Source of the DNA: Calditrichota bacterium
GTDB lineage: Bacteria; CLD3
Direction: 5' to 3'
Assembly (NCBI GenBank): GCA_008501735.1
Contig: QQUF01000056.1
Location: 53,091-117,090, forward strand
DNA length: 64,000 nt
Below, one piece after another: positions 33,670 to 42,356 of this stretch (position 1 is its first letter; every line of letters begins with the position of its first letter). Position numbers and translations under genes: made by a program. A model generated the notes under the pieces. The model worked only from the letters and a program-made list of their open reading frames with translations, was not told the DNA's origin and ran no database searches.

Positions 33670-34638
33670 ATGGATTACTTAATTATTGGAGCAGGTTCGA
33701 TTGGTTCAGCACTCGGAGCGAATTTACAGAAAAATGGCTTTTCGGTAACGCTTGTTGCTAACTCTGAACACACAAAACAAATTAACCAAAATGGACTTTC
33801 GGTTGTTACTCAAGATGGGAGTTTTAAAGTAAAGATTCCTTGTTTTGATTCAATTGAGAATATCAGAATTTCTGAGAAAACGATAATTCTAATGACAATG
33901 AAATTCGACAGAAGATTTGAAAAAACACTTTTAGAAATGAAAGAAAAAGGCTTTTGTGAGAACCCAATTGTTTGTTTCCAAAATGGAGTAGAGGCGGAAA
34001 AAATTGCAATGAAATATTGTTCAAAACTTTATGGAGGAGTTGCAAGAATGACTTGCACAATCCGAAAATGGGGCGAACTTTCTTACGCAAAACAAGGGAT
34101 TTTCATTGTCGGAAAATATCCAAGTGGAACAGATGAAATTTGTGATAAAATCAAAGCTAACCTCGAAAATGTTGGTTTTAAAATTGGAATTGCTCCAGAA
34201 ATTATTTCAGATGAATATTTGAAGATTTTGGTAAATCTCAACAGTGCAACTCACGCACTTTTCAAAAATATTACTGAAAACCCCGTTAAACTTGCTGAAA
34301 TTAAATTCAATGTTTTAAGAGAAGGAATTGAAGTTTTTGAGAAAGCAGGAATCAACCCTTATCCTTCGTGTGGTTTGGGAAGTACAAAAGAAGAAATGCT
34401 TGAAAATTTCAAAGAACCAAAAGAACAGAAGTTCCGTTTCCAGACCTACAACTCAACTTGGCAAAACCTTTACTGGCAAAAAGAAGATACTGAAACGAAA
34501 TATTTTAACGGCTTGGTTATAAGTTTAGGTCGTGAGTTAGGAATCACAACTCCTTATAATGAAAGAATTTGTGAACTCGTTGCAAAAGCACACACAGAAA
34601 AATTAGGTCCTGACTACTTCGATATTAATATTTTTTAG
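33670..34638 (+). CDS. Ketopantoate reductase-like protein (ApbA/PanE family)
   Basis: 322 residues with an N-terminal NADP-binding Rossmann motif (GAGSIGSALG, residues 7-16) and the ApbA C-terminal helical domain (LVNLNSATHALF, with the usual K-x-x-x-N-x-x-x-x region as KILVNLN). Ketopantoate reductase makes pantoate for CoA. The C-terminus (KYFNGLVISLGRELGITTPYN) carries the family motif N-G-x-x-x-x-x-G-x-x-x-G-x-x-T-P-x-N. Being next to coaE supports a CoA-related role, but ApbA paralogues with other substrates exist, so the symbol panE is left out. Confidence 0.8.
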   Translation: MDYLIIGAGSIGSALGANLQKNGFSVTLVANSEHTKQINQNGLSVVTQDGSFKVKIPCFDSIENIRISEKTIILMTMKFDRRFEKTLLEMKEKGFCENPIVCFQNGVEAEKIAMKYCSKLYGGVARMTCTIRKWGELSYAKQGIFIVGKYPSGTDEICDKIKANLENVGFKIGIAPEIISDEYLKILVNLNSATHALFKNITENPVKLAEIKFNVLREGIEVFEKAGINPYPSCGLGSTKEEMLENFKEPKEQKFRFQTYNSTWQNLYWQKEDTETKYFNGLVISLGRELGITTPYNERICELVAKAHTEKLGPDYFDINIF

Positions 34639-34704
34639 TAATTTAAAAGGCTCTAAAAACATTTTTATCAATAATTTATGTTTTGGAGAAAAGATTAAAG
34701 TTTC

Positions 34705-34756
34705 AATAAAGATTGTGTTAACTTGGCACGTCTTTTTTTGAAAGACAATCTTATTT
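34705..34756 (+). promoter_or_regulatory. Nested inverted repeats in the leader of the helicase gene
   Basis: An outer imperfect repeat (AATAAAGATTGT at 34705 with ACAATCTTATTT ending at 34756) encloses an inner one (GTCTTT / AAAGAC at 34730-34746). DEAD-box helicase genes of the cold-shock type often have structured leaders; this structure lies 26 bases before the start. It might be a folded leader or an operator. Confidence 0.4.
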
Positions 34757-34782
34757 TTTATAATAAATTTATTTAGGTTTAA

Positions 34783-36516
34783 ATGGAAAAATTAGCAAAA
34801 TTTGCAGAACTCGGAATTTCCGATAATATTCTCCAAGCATTAAAGAAAAAAGGTTTTGAAGAACCTACTCCAATTCAAGCAAGAATTATTCCCATAATTT
34901 TAGATTCAGACAAGGATTTAGTTGGACAAGCTCAAACAGGCACAGGAAAAACAGCCGCTTTTGGTATTCCGATTCTCGAAAAAATTCAAAATAATTCTAA
35001 AAATGTTCAAGCAATAATTTTAACACCAACAAGAGAATTAGCGATTCAGGTTTCGGAAGAAATCAATTCTCTCAAAGGTAAAAAAAGATTTCAAGTTGTA
35101 CCGATTTATGGTGGACAATCAATCGAAATCCAAATTAACAGATTGAAAAGAGGAGTTGACATTGTTGTCGGAACTCCGGGAAGAATCAAAGACCATTTGA
35201 GAAGAAGAACTTTGGATTTGAGTGAAGTCTCTTTTGCGGTTCTTGATGAAGCCGATGAAATGTTAAATATGGGATTTATTGAAGACGTTGAAGAGATTTT
35301 GGAAGCTACAAATGAAGACAGAACAACTTTACTTTTCTCAGCAACAATGCCAAGGGAAATCAAACAAGTTGCCAAAAAGTATATGCGAGAATACGAACTT
35401 GTCGCAGTAAAAGCTGAACAAATCACAACAGAACTAACAGACCAAATTTACTTTGAAGTTTCAAGGTCTGACAAGTTTGAAGCTCTTTGCAGAATTATTG
35501 ACATTGAAGCTGAATTTTACGGAATTATTTTTTGTAGAACTAAAGTTGATGTTGATAATATTACAAATAATTTGTCAGACAGAGGTTACGAAGCAGAAGG
35601 ACTTCACGGAGATATTTCGCAATTCCAAAGGGAAAAAATTCTCAACAAATTTAAGAAAAAGAGAAGCAATATTTTAGTTGCTACTGACGTTGCTGCAAGA
35701 GGAATTGACGTAAACGACTTGTCTCACGTGATAAATTATGCAATTCCACAAGACCCTGATTCTTACGTTCACAGAATCGGGAGAACAGGAAGAGCAGGGA
35801 AAGAAGGAACAGCGATTACTTTCATTACTCCTGATGAATACCGAAAACTCAGATTTATCCAAAAAATTGCTAAAACTGACATTCGTAAAGAACAACTTCC
35901 AAGAGCTAAAGAAGTAATCAACGCTAAGAAAGAACGCCTCAAAAATGAAATCGAAGAAATCGCACAAACAGTAATTGCTAAAGAATTTTATGACTTGGCA
36001 GAATCACTTTTGAGCAACTTAGAACCTGAAACAGCACTTGCTTCGGTTCTAAAACACACTTTTAAAGATGAATTGAATGTTGAAAATTACAATGACATTC
36101 GCGACTCTTATCCGCAAATTAAAGGGAAAACTCGCCTCTTTGTTGCCAAAGGTAAAAAAGACAATCTTTCAAAGAGAGATTTAGTAGATTTTATTTGCCA
36201 AAGTTCAGGTGTTGACCAAAGAAAAATCCAAGACGTACAACTTTTTGAAATCTATTCTTTTGTAACAGTTCCTTTCCAAGAAGCTGAAAGAATTATTGAT
36301 AGTTTCAAATCAACAGGAAGACGGAAACCACTTGTGGAAATGGCACAAAAACGCGGTTCAGGCGGAAGTTCTGACAGAGGAGAATCAAATCGTTCTAGCT
36401 CAAGACGTTCTTCTGGCGGAGATTTTAAACGTTCTCGTTCAAACCACTCTGGTGGCGGAGATTCAAACCGTTCTGGCGGAAAGAAACGTACAAATCGAAA
36501 ATATCGCTCAAATTAA
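34783..36516 (+). CDS. deaD: DEAD-box ATP-dependent RNA helicase (DeaD/CsdA type)
   Basis: 577 residues. Q motif FAELGISDNILQALKKKGF, motif I AQTGTGKT, Ia PTRELAIQV, Ib TPGRI, II DEAD (VLDEADEML), III SAT, then helicase C-terminal motifs including HIGRTGRAG. A DbpA-type RNA-binding domain follows (about residues 450-530, RLFVAKGKKDNLSKRDLVDFIC). The end is a low-complexity Arg/Ser/Gly tail (RSSSRRSSGGDFKRSRS) that binds RNA non-specifically. The enzyme unwinds structured RNA in ribosome assembly and cold adaptation. Confidence 0.93.
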   Translation: MEKLAKFAELGISDNILQALKKKGFEEPTPIQARIIPIILDSDKDLVGQAQTGTGKTAAFGIPILEKIQNNSKNVQAIILTPTRELAIQVSEEINSLKGKKRFQVVPIYGGQSIEIQINRLKRGVDIVVGTPGRIKDHLRRRTLDLSEVSFAVLDEADEMLNMGFIEDVEEILEATNEDRTTLLFSATMPREIKQVAKKYMREYELVAVKAEQITTELTDQIYFEVSRSDKFEALCRIIDIEAEFYGIIFCRTKVDVDNITNNLSDRGYEAEGLHGDISQFQREKILNKFKKKRSNILVATDVAARGIDVNDLSHVINYAIPQDPDSYVHRIGRTGRAGKEGTAITFITPDEYRKLRFIQKIAKTDIRKEQLPRAKEVINAKKERLKNEIEEIAQTVIAKEFYDLAESLLSNLEPETALASVLKHTFKDELNVENYNDIRDSYPQIKGKTRLFVAKGKKDNLSKRDLVDFICQSSGVDQRKIQDVQLFEIYSFVTVPFQEAERIIDSFKSTGRRKPLVEMAQKRGSGGSSDRGESNRSSSRRSSGGDFKRSRSNHSGGGDSNRSGGKKRTNRKYRSN

Positions 36517-36557
36517 AATTCTAAGTTGAATTTGTTTTCTAAAACAGGAATTGAAAA

Positions 36558-37181
36558 TTGATTGAATTTATCAGTGGAACTTTAGTATCGAAAAATCCGA
36601 CTTCCGTTGTTGTTGAGGCAAATGGAGTCGGTTATAAAATTCTAATTTCGGTTACGACTTACCAAAAACTTCCTTCTAAAAATGAAAACTGCAAATTGCT
36701 TACTTATTTTCACGTTCGTGAGCAAGAGCAAACTCTTTACGGCTTTTCTTCTGAAGAAGAAAGAAGTCTTTTCTTACAGCTAACTTCTGTCTCAGGAATT
36801 GGACCAAAGTTGGCTCAAGGAGCTCTTTCGGGTGCAACTCCAAGAGAGTTGAAAAAAGCAGTTGTTTTGAATGACATAAAATATTTGACTTCAATTCCAG
36901 GAGTTGGAAAGAAAACAGCTCAAAGACTTGTTGTTGAACTCAAAGAAAAATTCAGCAAAGAAACTGGAATTCCGATTGCAGAACTTGAGGAAAGTTACTC
37001 ACTTGAAACTTTCGGAGAAGAAAATGATACTTTCAGCGAGTCATCAGAAGCAGTTTTGGCTTTAGTAAGTTTAGGCTACTCAAGGCAAGTTGCAACGAGT
37101 GCAATTCACAGAGTTCTCAAAGCTCACCCAGAAGGATTGGCGGTTTCAGAATTAATAAAGAGAGCCTTAAGACATACCTAA
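36558..37181 (+). CDS. ruvA: Holliday junction branch migration protein RuvA
   Basis: 207 residues, TTG start preceded by AGGAA; the resulting MIEFISGTLV is the canonical RuvA start. It has the N-terminal OB fold, two helix-hairpin-helix motifs (VSGIGPKLAQ and IPGVGKKTAQRLV) and the C-terminal domain III (EAVLALVSLGYSRQVA) that contacts RuvB. RuvA tetramers hold Holliday junctions during recombinational repair. ruvB and ruvC are not in the window. Confidence 0.96.
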   Translation: MIEFISGTLVSKNPTSVVVEANGVGYKILISVTTYQKLPSKNENCKLLTYFHVREQEQTLYGFSSEEERSLFLQLTSVSGIGPKLAQGALSGATPRELKKAVVLNDIKYLTSIPGVGKKTAQRLVVELKEKFSKETGIPIAELEESYSLETFGEENDTFSESSEAVLALVSLGYSRQVATSAIHRVLKAHPEGLAVSELIKRALRHT

Positions 37182-37198
37182 AAGAATTTCGAATTTTG

Positions 37199-37230
37199 TA
37201 GAGAGCAAAATTTTTGTTCTCTATTTTTTC
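37199..37230. terminator. Bidirectional terminator between ruvA and the CYTH gene
   Basis: TAGAGAGCAAAA and TTTTGTTCTCTA pair with one G-T pair, followed by a T run on the plus strand. It overlaps the 3' end of the convergent CYTH gene. It resembles the longer palindrome at 43306. Confidence 0.75.
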
Positions 37231-37736
37231 TTCAGAATCAAATCTGCGTAAGCACAAGAGATTAAGTCTTCTGACTTAATCTCCAACTTTTCCATCAAAT
37301 CCTTTGCAATTTTATGACCTTCTTGAGAATCTTGATTTGGTTTTAAAACAACTTCAATCTCCATAAAATTACCTAAGTTTTCAACCTCATCTAAGTGAAT
37401 CCGAGTTTGTCCGACAAGGTAAATTAGTCTTTTTTTCTTGACGGTAACAATTTCTTCAAGTGATTCTGAAAGTATCCCTTGAAGTGAATTTGGATTCTCA
37501 GTTTTAAAAATTTTATAATTTGATTGTTTCGCTTTTTTTGTATCAGGTCGAAAGTAACTAATCAGATTTCCAATTTCTGAATTTATGATTCTTAACTTGA
37601 GCCTTCCTTTTTTCGATTGATAAAAAATATCTTTTTGATACTGAATTTCACAACTTGTATCAGAGATTTTTTCAGCTAAAATTTGGAGTTTTTTTAGATT
37701 GTTGATTTTTGCTTTAATTTCAATGTTTGAAGGCAT
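37221..37736 (-). CDS. CYTH-domain protein (class IV adenylate cyclase / thiamine triphosphatase fold)
   Basis: 171 residues with the CYTH signature near the start (NIEIKAKI, the E-x-E-x-K motif), then alternating strands rich in Lys and Arg (KGRLKLRI, YFRPD, TRIHLDEVENLGNFMEIEV) that form the triphosphate-binding tunnel. Members hydrolyse triphosphates or act as class IV cyclases; single-domain bacterial forms like this are usually annotated CyaB-like. The reaction here cannot be told from sequence. It is convergent with ruvA. Confidence 0.8.
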   Translation of the reverse strand: MPSNIEIKAKINNLKKLQILAEKISDTSCEIQYQKDIFYQSKKGRLKLRIINSEIGNLISYFRPDTKKAKQSNYKIFKTENPNSLQGILSESLEEIVTVKKKRLIYLVGQTRIHLDEVENLGNFMEIEVVLKPNQDSQEGHKIAKDLMEKLEIKSEDLISCAYADLILKKK

Positions 37737-37823
37737 TTTTTCACTTTAATTTTTCTGCTTTTGGTAAATGAAAATTTCAAATTAAATTAGGGAACAATTT
37801 TGAAAAATAAAAAGGTGAAATTA

Positions 37824-38021
37824 ATGGAAACTAAAACAATAAAAATTGACGGAATGTCTTGTGGGCATTGCGTACAAGGTGTCAAGAATGCACTTTCAGA
37901 ATTAGATTTGGAAGTCATTGAAGTGGAAATAGGTTCAGCAAAAGTAAAGTTCGATTCTGCAAAAGTTTCGGAAAACAAAATTGCAGAAGCAATTGACGAC
38001 GCAGGTTTTGAAGTAGTTTAA
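37824..38021 (+). CDS. Copper chaperone, heavy-metal-associated domain
   Basis: 65 residues: a single HMA domain with IDGMSCGHC near the start, the Cys-x-x-Cys that binds Cu(I), and DDAGFEV at the end. It delivers copper to a transporting ATPase or regulator. The ATG at 37824 follows AAGGTG; an upstream TTG would add eight residues outside the fold. No copper ATPase is nearby. The next gene is 20 bases downstream. Confidence 0.88.
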   Translation: METKTIKIDGMSCGHCVQGVKNALSELDLEVIEVEIGSAKVKFDSAKVSENKIAEAIDDAGFEVV

Positions 38022-38041
38022 ATTTTAAAAAGGTAGAAAAA

Positions 38042-38524
38042 ATGCCTACAAAATTGGAAATTCAGAAGCAAATTGCAAAACTTGGTGATTTGCCCAAAAT
38101 CCTACAAGAAGCTGTTGACGGCTTGAACGATGAGCAACTTGACACTACTTACAGAGAAGGTGGTTGGAGAATTCGGCAAGTTGTTCATCACATTATGGAT
38201 TCTCACGTTCACGGTTACATTCGGATGAAATTTACTCTTACAGAGGAAAATCCGACATTGAAGCCTTACGATGAAAATGTTTGGGCAAAGCAAAAAGATG
38301 GCTCAGAAAATCCTGTTGAAGATTCAATTTTAGTTCTTCAAGGATTGCATAAACGTTGGGCTGATTGGCTGAATTCTTTGATTGATGAGAATGTTTGGAA
38401 AAGACCAAGTTTGCATTTGGAAGAAGGTGAGATGAGTTTTTGGGATTTGTTGAAAGATTATGCCGAACACGGCGAACATCACGTCAAACAAATTCTTGGT
38501 TTGAGAGAAAAAATGAATTGGTAA
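38042..38524 (+). CDS. DinB-fold protein, YfiT/bacillithiol-transferase-like
   Basis: 160 residues, a four-helix DinB fold. Metal-binding histidines are visible in VVHHIMDSHVH (about residues 41-50) and HGEHHVKQI at the end, matching the three-His site of the YfiT group. The N-terminal WRIRQVVHHI and central TLKPYDEN are also typical. Such enzymes are putative metal-dependent hydrolases or thiol transferases. It follows the copper chaperone by 20 bases. Confidence 0.85.
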   Translation: MPTKLEIQKQIAKLGDLPKILQEAVDGLNDEQLDTTYREGGWRIRQVVHHIMDSHVHGYIRMKFTLTEENPTLKPYDENVWAKQKDGSENPVEDSILVLQGLHKRWADWLNSLIDENVWKRPSLHLEEGEMSFWDLLKDYAEHGEHHVKQILGLREKMNW

Positions 38525-38547
38525 AAATTTAAATTTAAAGGTGATTT

Positions 38548-39138
38548 TTGTTAGTCTTAATTTTATTTCTACAACTTATAATTTTTGCAGGTTGTTCTGC
38601 TGAAAATAAAAAACAATCCGAAACCACAAAACCACAAGAACGAGGTGAAATGCAGTTTACGCTTCACCAAGAATTTATGGGAGAGTTGGTGAATGATGTG
38701 AACTTAGGAATCGCATTTAATGTTCCGAATGGTTGGTTGCCAATTCCAGATTCTACTAAAAATTATATGAACGAGTCTTCTGGTGGAGCAGTTCAATTGA
38801 GCTACGTTTATACTGATGCAAATCAAATTGATGCAATTATGGTTTCTGCACTTCAAACAAAAGAAGGCGAAAACACTGATAGTTTAACAACAGAGTTAGT
38901 CAAACTCAATGCAGAAAGATTTGGAATTAGTGAAGAAAGTATTGGGATTTTTTACCACAATGGTATTAAATTCAGGCAACTGAGAATTACAACTGAACAA
39001 AATGTTATTTATAAATTGTTCGTTTTGCCGAAGTCTAAGAAAATAATTCAATTCGACTTAATAGTTACTTTGAAAAACGTAGAAGAAAAAACAAAAATTT
39101 TAGAAACCGTAATTGGTTCAATTAATAATTATTTTTAA
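38548..39138 (+). CDS. Lipoprotein, unrecognised
   Basis: 196 residues from a TTG start with AAGGTG six bases upstream. Short signal with lipobox IFAGC (Cys16), then a low-complexity linker and a domain with GIAFNVPNGWLPIPDS, which resembles the PsbP-like/stress-response pattern N-x-P-x-x-W. That similarity is weak. It is followed by a Bor-like lipoprotein. Confidence 0.65.
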   Translation: MLVLILFLQLIIFAGCSAENKKQSETTKPQERGEMQFTLHQEFMGELVNDVNLGIAFNVPNGWLPIPDSTKNYMNESSGGAVQLSYVYTDANQIDAIMVSALQTKEGENTDSLTTELVKLNAERFGISEESIGIFYHNGIKFRQLRITTEQNVIYKLFVLPKSKKIIQFDLIVTLKNVEEKTKILETVIGSINNYF

Positions 39139-39167
39139 CTAAAAAACTTAAAGAGGAGTTTTTTTAA

Positions 39168-39455
39168 ATGAAAAAACTATCAACTTTAATCTTAATCGTT
39201 GCTTCATTAATGATGGCAAGTTGTGCTACTCATATGCACACTGTCGGAGATGGTGCAAAAGGAAACAATGTCGAATCTAAAAGACAATGGTATCTTTTTT
39301 GGGGACTTGCTCAATTGAATGATGTAAACACAGCGCAGATGGCTGGTAACGCAAAAGATTATCAGATTAAAACACAACAAAATTTTGTTGATGGATTAAT
39401 TAATGTTTTAACATACGGAATAGTTCACCCACGTTCTGTTACTGTTACTAGATAA
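39168..39455 (+). CDS. Bor/Iss-like small lipoprotein
   Basis: 95 residues with lipobox MMASC (Cys19). The C-terminal part matches the Bor family: a hydrophobic strand YLFWGLAQLNDVNTAQM, then KTQQNFVDGLINVLTYGI-type sequence followed by a short strand RSVTVTR. Bor of phage lambda is a surface lipoprotein linked to serum resistance; related proteins are common chromosomal lipoproteins in this group. A GAGGAG ribosome site precedes the ATG and a terminator follows. Confidence 0.75.
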   Translation: MKKLSTLILIVASLMMASCATHMHTVGDGAKGNNVESKRQWYLFWGLAQLNDVNTAQMAGNAKDYQIKTQQNFVDGLINVLTYGIVHPRSVTVTR

Positions 39456-39461
39456 TTTTAA

Positions 39462-39497
39462 AATTTCCGCTTCAATATTTTGGAGCGGAATTTTTTT
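39462..39497 (+). terminator. Terminator after the Bor-like gene
   Basis: AATTTCCGCT pairs with AGCGGAATTT across a loop of about 11 bases, followed by seven T residues. Confidence 0.85.
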
Positions 39498-39594
39498 CTA
39501 CTCCTAAAATTTTTTCCGAATAAATTTTCTCCTCTCCTTGTTTTAAAATTCCTTTTATTTTATATTTCGAGCCAATTTTTGAAAGAAAAACTCA

Positions 39595-40932
39595 ATGTTT
39601 AATGTTTCTGCTTTAGTAATAATTTTGTTTTGCTCGAATCTTTTTGCTCAAAATAGAATTGCTCCACAAAAAAAAGTCTTTGAAGCCCGCGACAAAATTA
39701 TGCCAGCTCTTGTCCACATCGAACCTGTAAAGGAAATTTACAGCGAAGGTAAAAAACGTAAAAGAACGGTAACAGGAAGCGGTGTAATCTTTTCAAAAGA
39801 AGGTTACGTTGTTACAAATAATCACGTCGCAGAAAAAGCTAAAAAAGTAAATTGCATTCTCTCGAACAAAGAGGAAGTTTCTGCCGAAGTTATCGGAACT
39901 GACCCTTTTACCGATATTGCCGTTCTCAAACTCAATCTTGACAGTATAAAAACTAAAATCGAATGGGCAGAATTTGGAACTTCTTCGACTTTGGAAATGG
40001 GACAAGCTGTTTTTGCCTTTGGAAGTCCACTTGGTCTTTCTCGTTCGATGTCTCTTGGAATAATTTCTTCACTTGACAGATATTTTGAAGATAGTGGCGG
40101 AATGCTTTCACCTTACAATTTGTGGATTCAAACAGATGCTGCAATTAATCCGGGAAATAGTGGTGGACCGCTTGTTGACATTAATGGAAAAGTTATCGGA
40201 ATCAATGCACGTGGAATTCGCTCAGGTGAAAACCTTGGTTTTGCAATTCCAATTGACATTGTTAAAGAAGTCGTTGAGCAATTAATCCAAAATGGCGAAG
40301 TCAAAAGAAGTTGGATTGGAGTTACAATTCAGAATCTCAAGGAATTTGAAAAAATTCTTAAAATTAAAGACCAAAATGGTGTTTTAGTTTCAAGTGTTGA
40401 AGAGGATTCGCCTGCACAAATTGCTGGAATTTTGCCACGAGATATTTTAACAGAGTTTAATGGCACAAAAATCTCTGCTCGTTTTGAAGAAGAACTTCCC
40501 AAAATCCGCAAACTCTTTGCCGATGCTCCAATCGGAAGCAATGTGGAAGTTAAAGGGATTCGCAACGGCTCACCAATTAGCTTTGAATTAACAACAGCAC
40601 TAAAAGGCAAATACGAAGAAGAAGAATTTGAATTTTCAGAATGGGGCTTTTCAGCGAAACAACTTACCCAAAGACTTTCGAGATTTCTTAAAGTTCCTAA
40701 AGATTACGGGATTTTTGTAACAGGAACTGAAACTGGAAGTCTTGCTCAAAAAGCAAAATTGCGAACAGGCGACTTAATACTTTCGATTGACGGACAAGAC
40801 ATTAATTCTTTGGAAAGTTTCAAAGAATTCTACAGAAAAGCAACTTCCTCAACTGAAAACAGGTTTCTACTTTTGACTGAAAATCGAAAATCAAGAAGGT
40901 TCAAACTAATAGTTACAAAGGAAGAAGGTTAA
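39595..40932 (+). CDS. Periplasmic serine protease, HtrA/DegP family
   Basis: 445 residues with a signal peptide (about 1-18, cleavage after FAQ-like site). The catalytic triad is complete: His77 (NNHVAEKA), Asp107 (TDIAVL) and Ser189 (GNSGGP). The loop GSPLGLSRSMSLGIIS is typical of HtrA. Two PDZ domains follow (about 240-330 and 345-440), the second with GIFVTGTETGSLAQKA. HtrA proteins degrade or refold damaged envelope proteins. The gene is followed at two bases by a related but inactive copy. Confidence 0.9.
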   Translation: MFNVSALVIILFCSNLFAQNRIAPQKKVFEARDKIMPALVHIEPVKEIYSEGKKRKRTVTGSGVIFSKEGYVVTNNHVAEKAKKVNCILSNKEEVSAEVIGTDPFTDIAVLKLNLDSIKTKIEWAEFGTSSTLEMGQAVFAFGSPLGLSRSMSLGIISSLDRYFEDSGGMLSPYNLWIQTDAAINPGNSGGPLVDINGKVIGINARGIRSGENLGFAIPIDIVKEVVEQLIQNGEVKRSWIGVTIQNLKEFEKILKIKDQNGVLVSSVEEDSPAQIAGILPRDILTEFNGTKISARFEEELPKIRKLFADAPIGSNVEVKGIRNGSPISFELTTALKGKYEEEEFEFSEWGFSAKQLTQRLSRFLKVPKDYGIFVTGTETGSLAQKAKLRTGDLILSIDGQDINSLESFKEFYRKATSSTENRFLLLTENRKSRRFKLIVTKEEG

Positions 40933-40934
40933 AG

Positions 40935-42296
40935 TTGAGAGTTATTAATTTGAAGGCAATTTTTCTAATTCTATTTGTGAGTAATTTTGTTTGTGCAGAA
41001 ATTTCTCCAAAAGTGTTAGCAGAAATTTTTGAAAAAAATAAAAATGCGATTGTTCAAGTAAATTTTCTTTCAGACATCACAGGACCTTTTGCTTCACAAG
41101 GAAGTAAGTACGAAAGTAATACAATTGGAGTTGTCATTGCAGATTCTGGGGTTGTGATGATTGGCGACCACATTTTTCCAAACACAACTTTCAGCCCGAC
41201 AGCAAAAGTCGAAGGCTTTGAAGTTGTTCTTTCCGACGAGTCTAAAGTTAAAGCAAAATTTCTTGGAAAAGATGAAGACGCTGGAGTTGCTTTTATCCAA
41301 ATTGAAGAGCGAGAAAAGTTTCCTAAAAAGTATTTGAAGTTTAGCGAAGAAGAACTAAAACTTGGTGACGAAGTAATTTCGATTACTACTTTGAATAAAG
41401 AAGAAAATTTTGCAAAAGTTTTTAATGGTGGTTACGTAAACGGAATTTTGACAACACCAAAAAATTTCGCAAGTGTATTTCTTCCTTCGATTGACACAAA
41501 TCTCGGAGCTCCTGTAATTTCTATGAAAACAGGTTTGGCTATTGGAGTAATCAGCGGAACAGATTTGGGAAGACTCGTTTCTCACAACACTTTGATAAAA
41601 ACAACAAGCCATTTTGCAAACTCACTCAAAGAAATTCCCAAAAATCCTGAAGAGTCGAACACAAAGGCTTGGTTGGGAATCGAAACTCAACCGCTCACAA
41701 AAGAATTGGCAATTTATTGGGGAATTGAGGAACGTGAAGGAATTGTGATTTCAACAATAATCGAAGATTCTCCTGCCGATGAAGCAGGTTTAAGTGAAGG
41801 CGATATTGTAACTTCAATAAATTCAGTAAAAATCTCAGTCAGCGAAGACTACGAAATTGAGAGCTTTAGGAATTTGATTCGTCAGTACAAACCAAATGAA
41901 ACAGCAATTTTTACAGTGATTCGAGATGGTGAAGACCAAATTTTTAATGTCAAATTTGGCGATATTCCTAAAAGTTCATTTTTTGCGGAAGAATATAAAA
42001 ACGATGAATTTGGGATTTCAGTGGTAGAAATTACTTTTGACTTAAGAAGAACTTTCAATCTTGAATCTTCTGCAAAAGGTGTTTATGTAGCTGACGTTGA
42101 ACCTGCAAGCTGGGTTTCTTTGGCAGGAATCTCACTTGGCGATGTAATTCAAAAAGTCAATTCTGATAAAATCGAAAACGTTACAGATTTCAAAAATGCA
42201 ATTGCTAAAGTCATAGAAAACAAAGATGAAGAAGTTACCTTTTTCGCTTTACGTGGAGTTGGGACAATTTTATTTTTAGTTAAGACAGAATTCTAA
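40935..42296 (+). CDS. HtrA-like pseudoprotease with two PDZ domains
   Basis: 453 residues from a TTG start two bases after the active HtrA stop, with a signal peptide (about 1-21). The fold follows HtrA throughout, and His79 (GDHIF) and Asp115 remain, but the nucleophile motif GNSGGP reads TNLGAP: the Ser position is Leu190. The oxyanion loop is also altered. Two PDZ domains are preserved (GIVISTIIEDSPADEAG and GVYVADVEPASWVSLAG). It is therefore probably a binding or regulatory partner of the upstream protease and not a protease. Confidence 0.82.
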   Translation: MRVINLKAIFLILFVSNFVCAEISPKVLAEIFEKNKNAIVQVNFLSDITGPFASQGSKYESNTIGVVIADSGVVMIGDHIFPNTTFSPTAKVEGFEVVLSDESKVKAKFLGKDEDAGVAFIQIEEREKFPKKYLKFSEEELKLGDEVISITTLNKEENFAKVFNGGYVNGILTTPKNFASVFLPSIDTNLGAPVISMKTGLAIGVISGTDLGRLVSHNTLIKTTSHFANSLKEIPKNPEESNTKAWLGIETQPLTKELAIYWGIEEREGIVISTIIEDSPADEAGLSEGDIVTSINSVKISVSEDYEIESFRNLIRQYKPNETAIFTVIRDGEDQIFNVKFGDIPKSSFFAEEYKNDEFGISVVEITFDLRRTFNLESSAKGVYVADVEPASWVSLAGISLGDVIQKVNSDKIENVTDFKNAIAKVIENKDEEVTFFALRGVGTILFLVKTEF

Positions 42297-42356
42297 TTTT
42301 ATAAAATTTTTTCGCACTAATTTCAAGAAATAATTTTCAATTATTAAGGCACTAAA

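Noticed and set aside
34724..34750. Sigma-54-like TTGGCACG promoter upstream of the helicase gene
   Set aside because: The -24 half is present, but the expected GC-containing -12 element is missing at the correct spacing; only a T run is found.
39168..39455. Bor-like gene as a sign of a prophage
   Set aside because: No phage structural, integrase or lysis gene is nearby; Bor-type lipoproteins are common in chromosomes.
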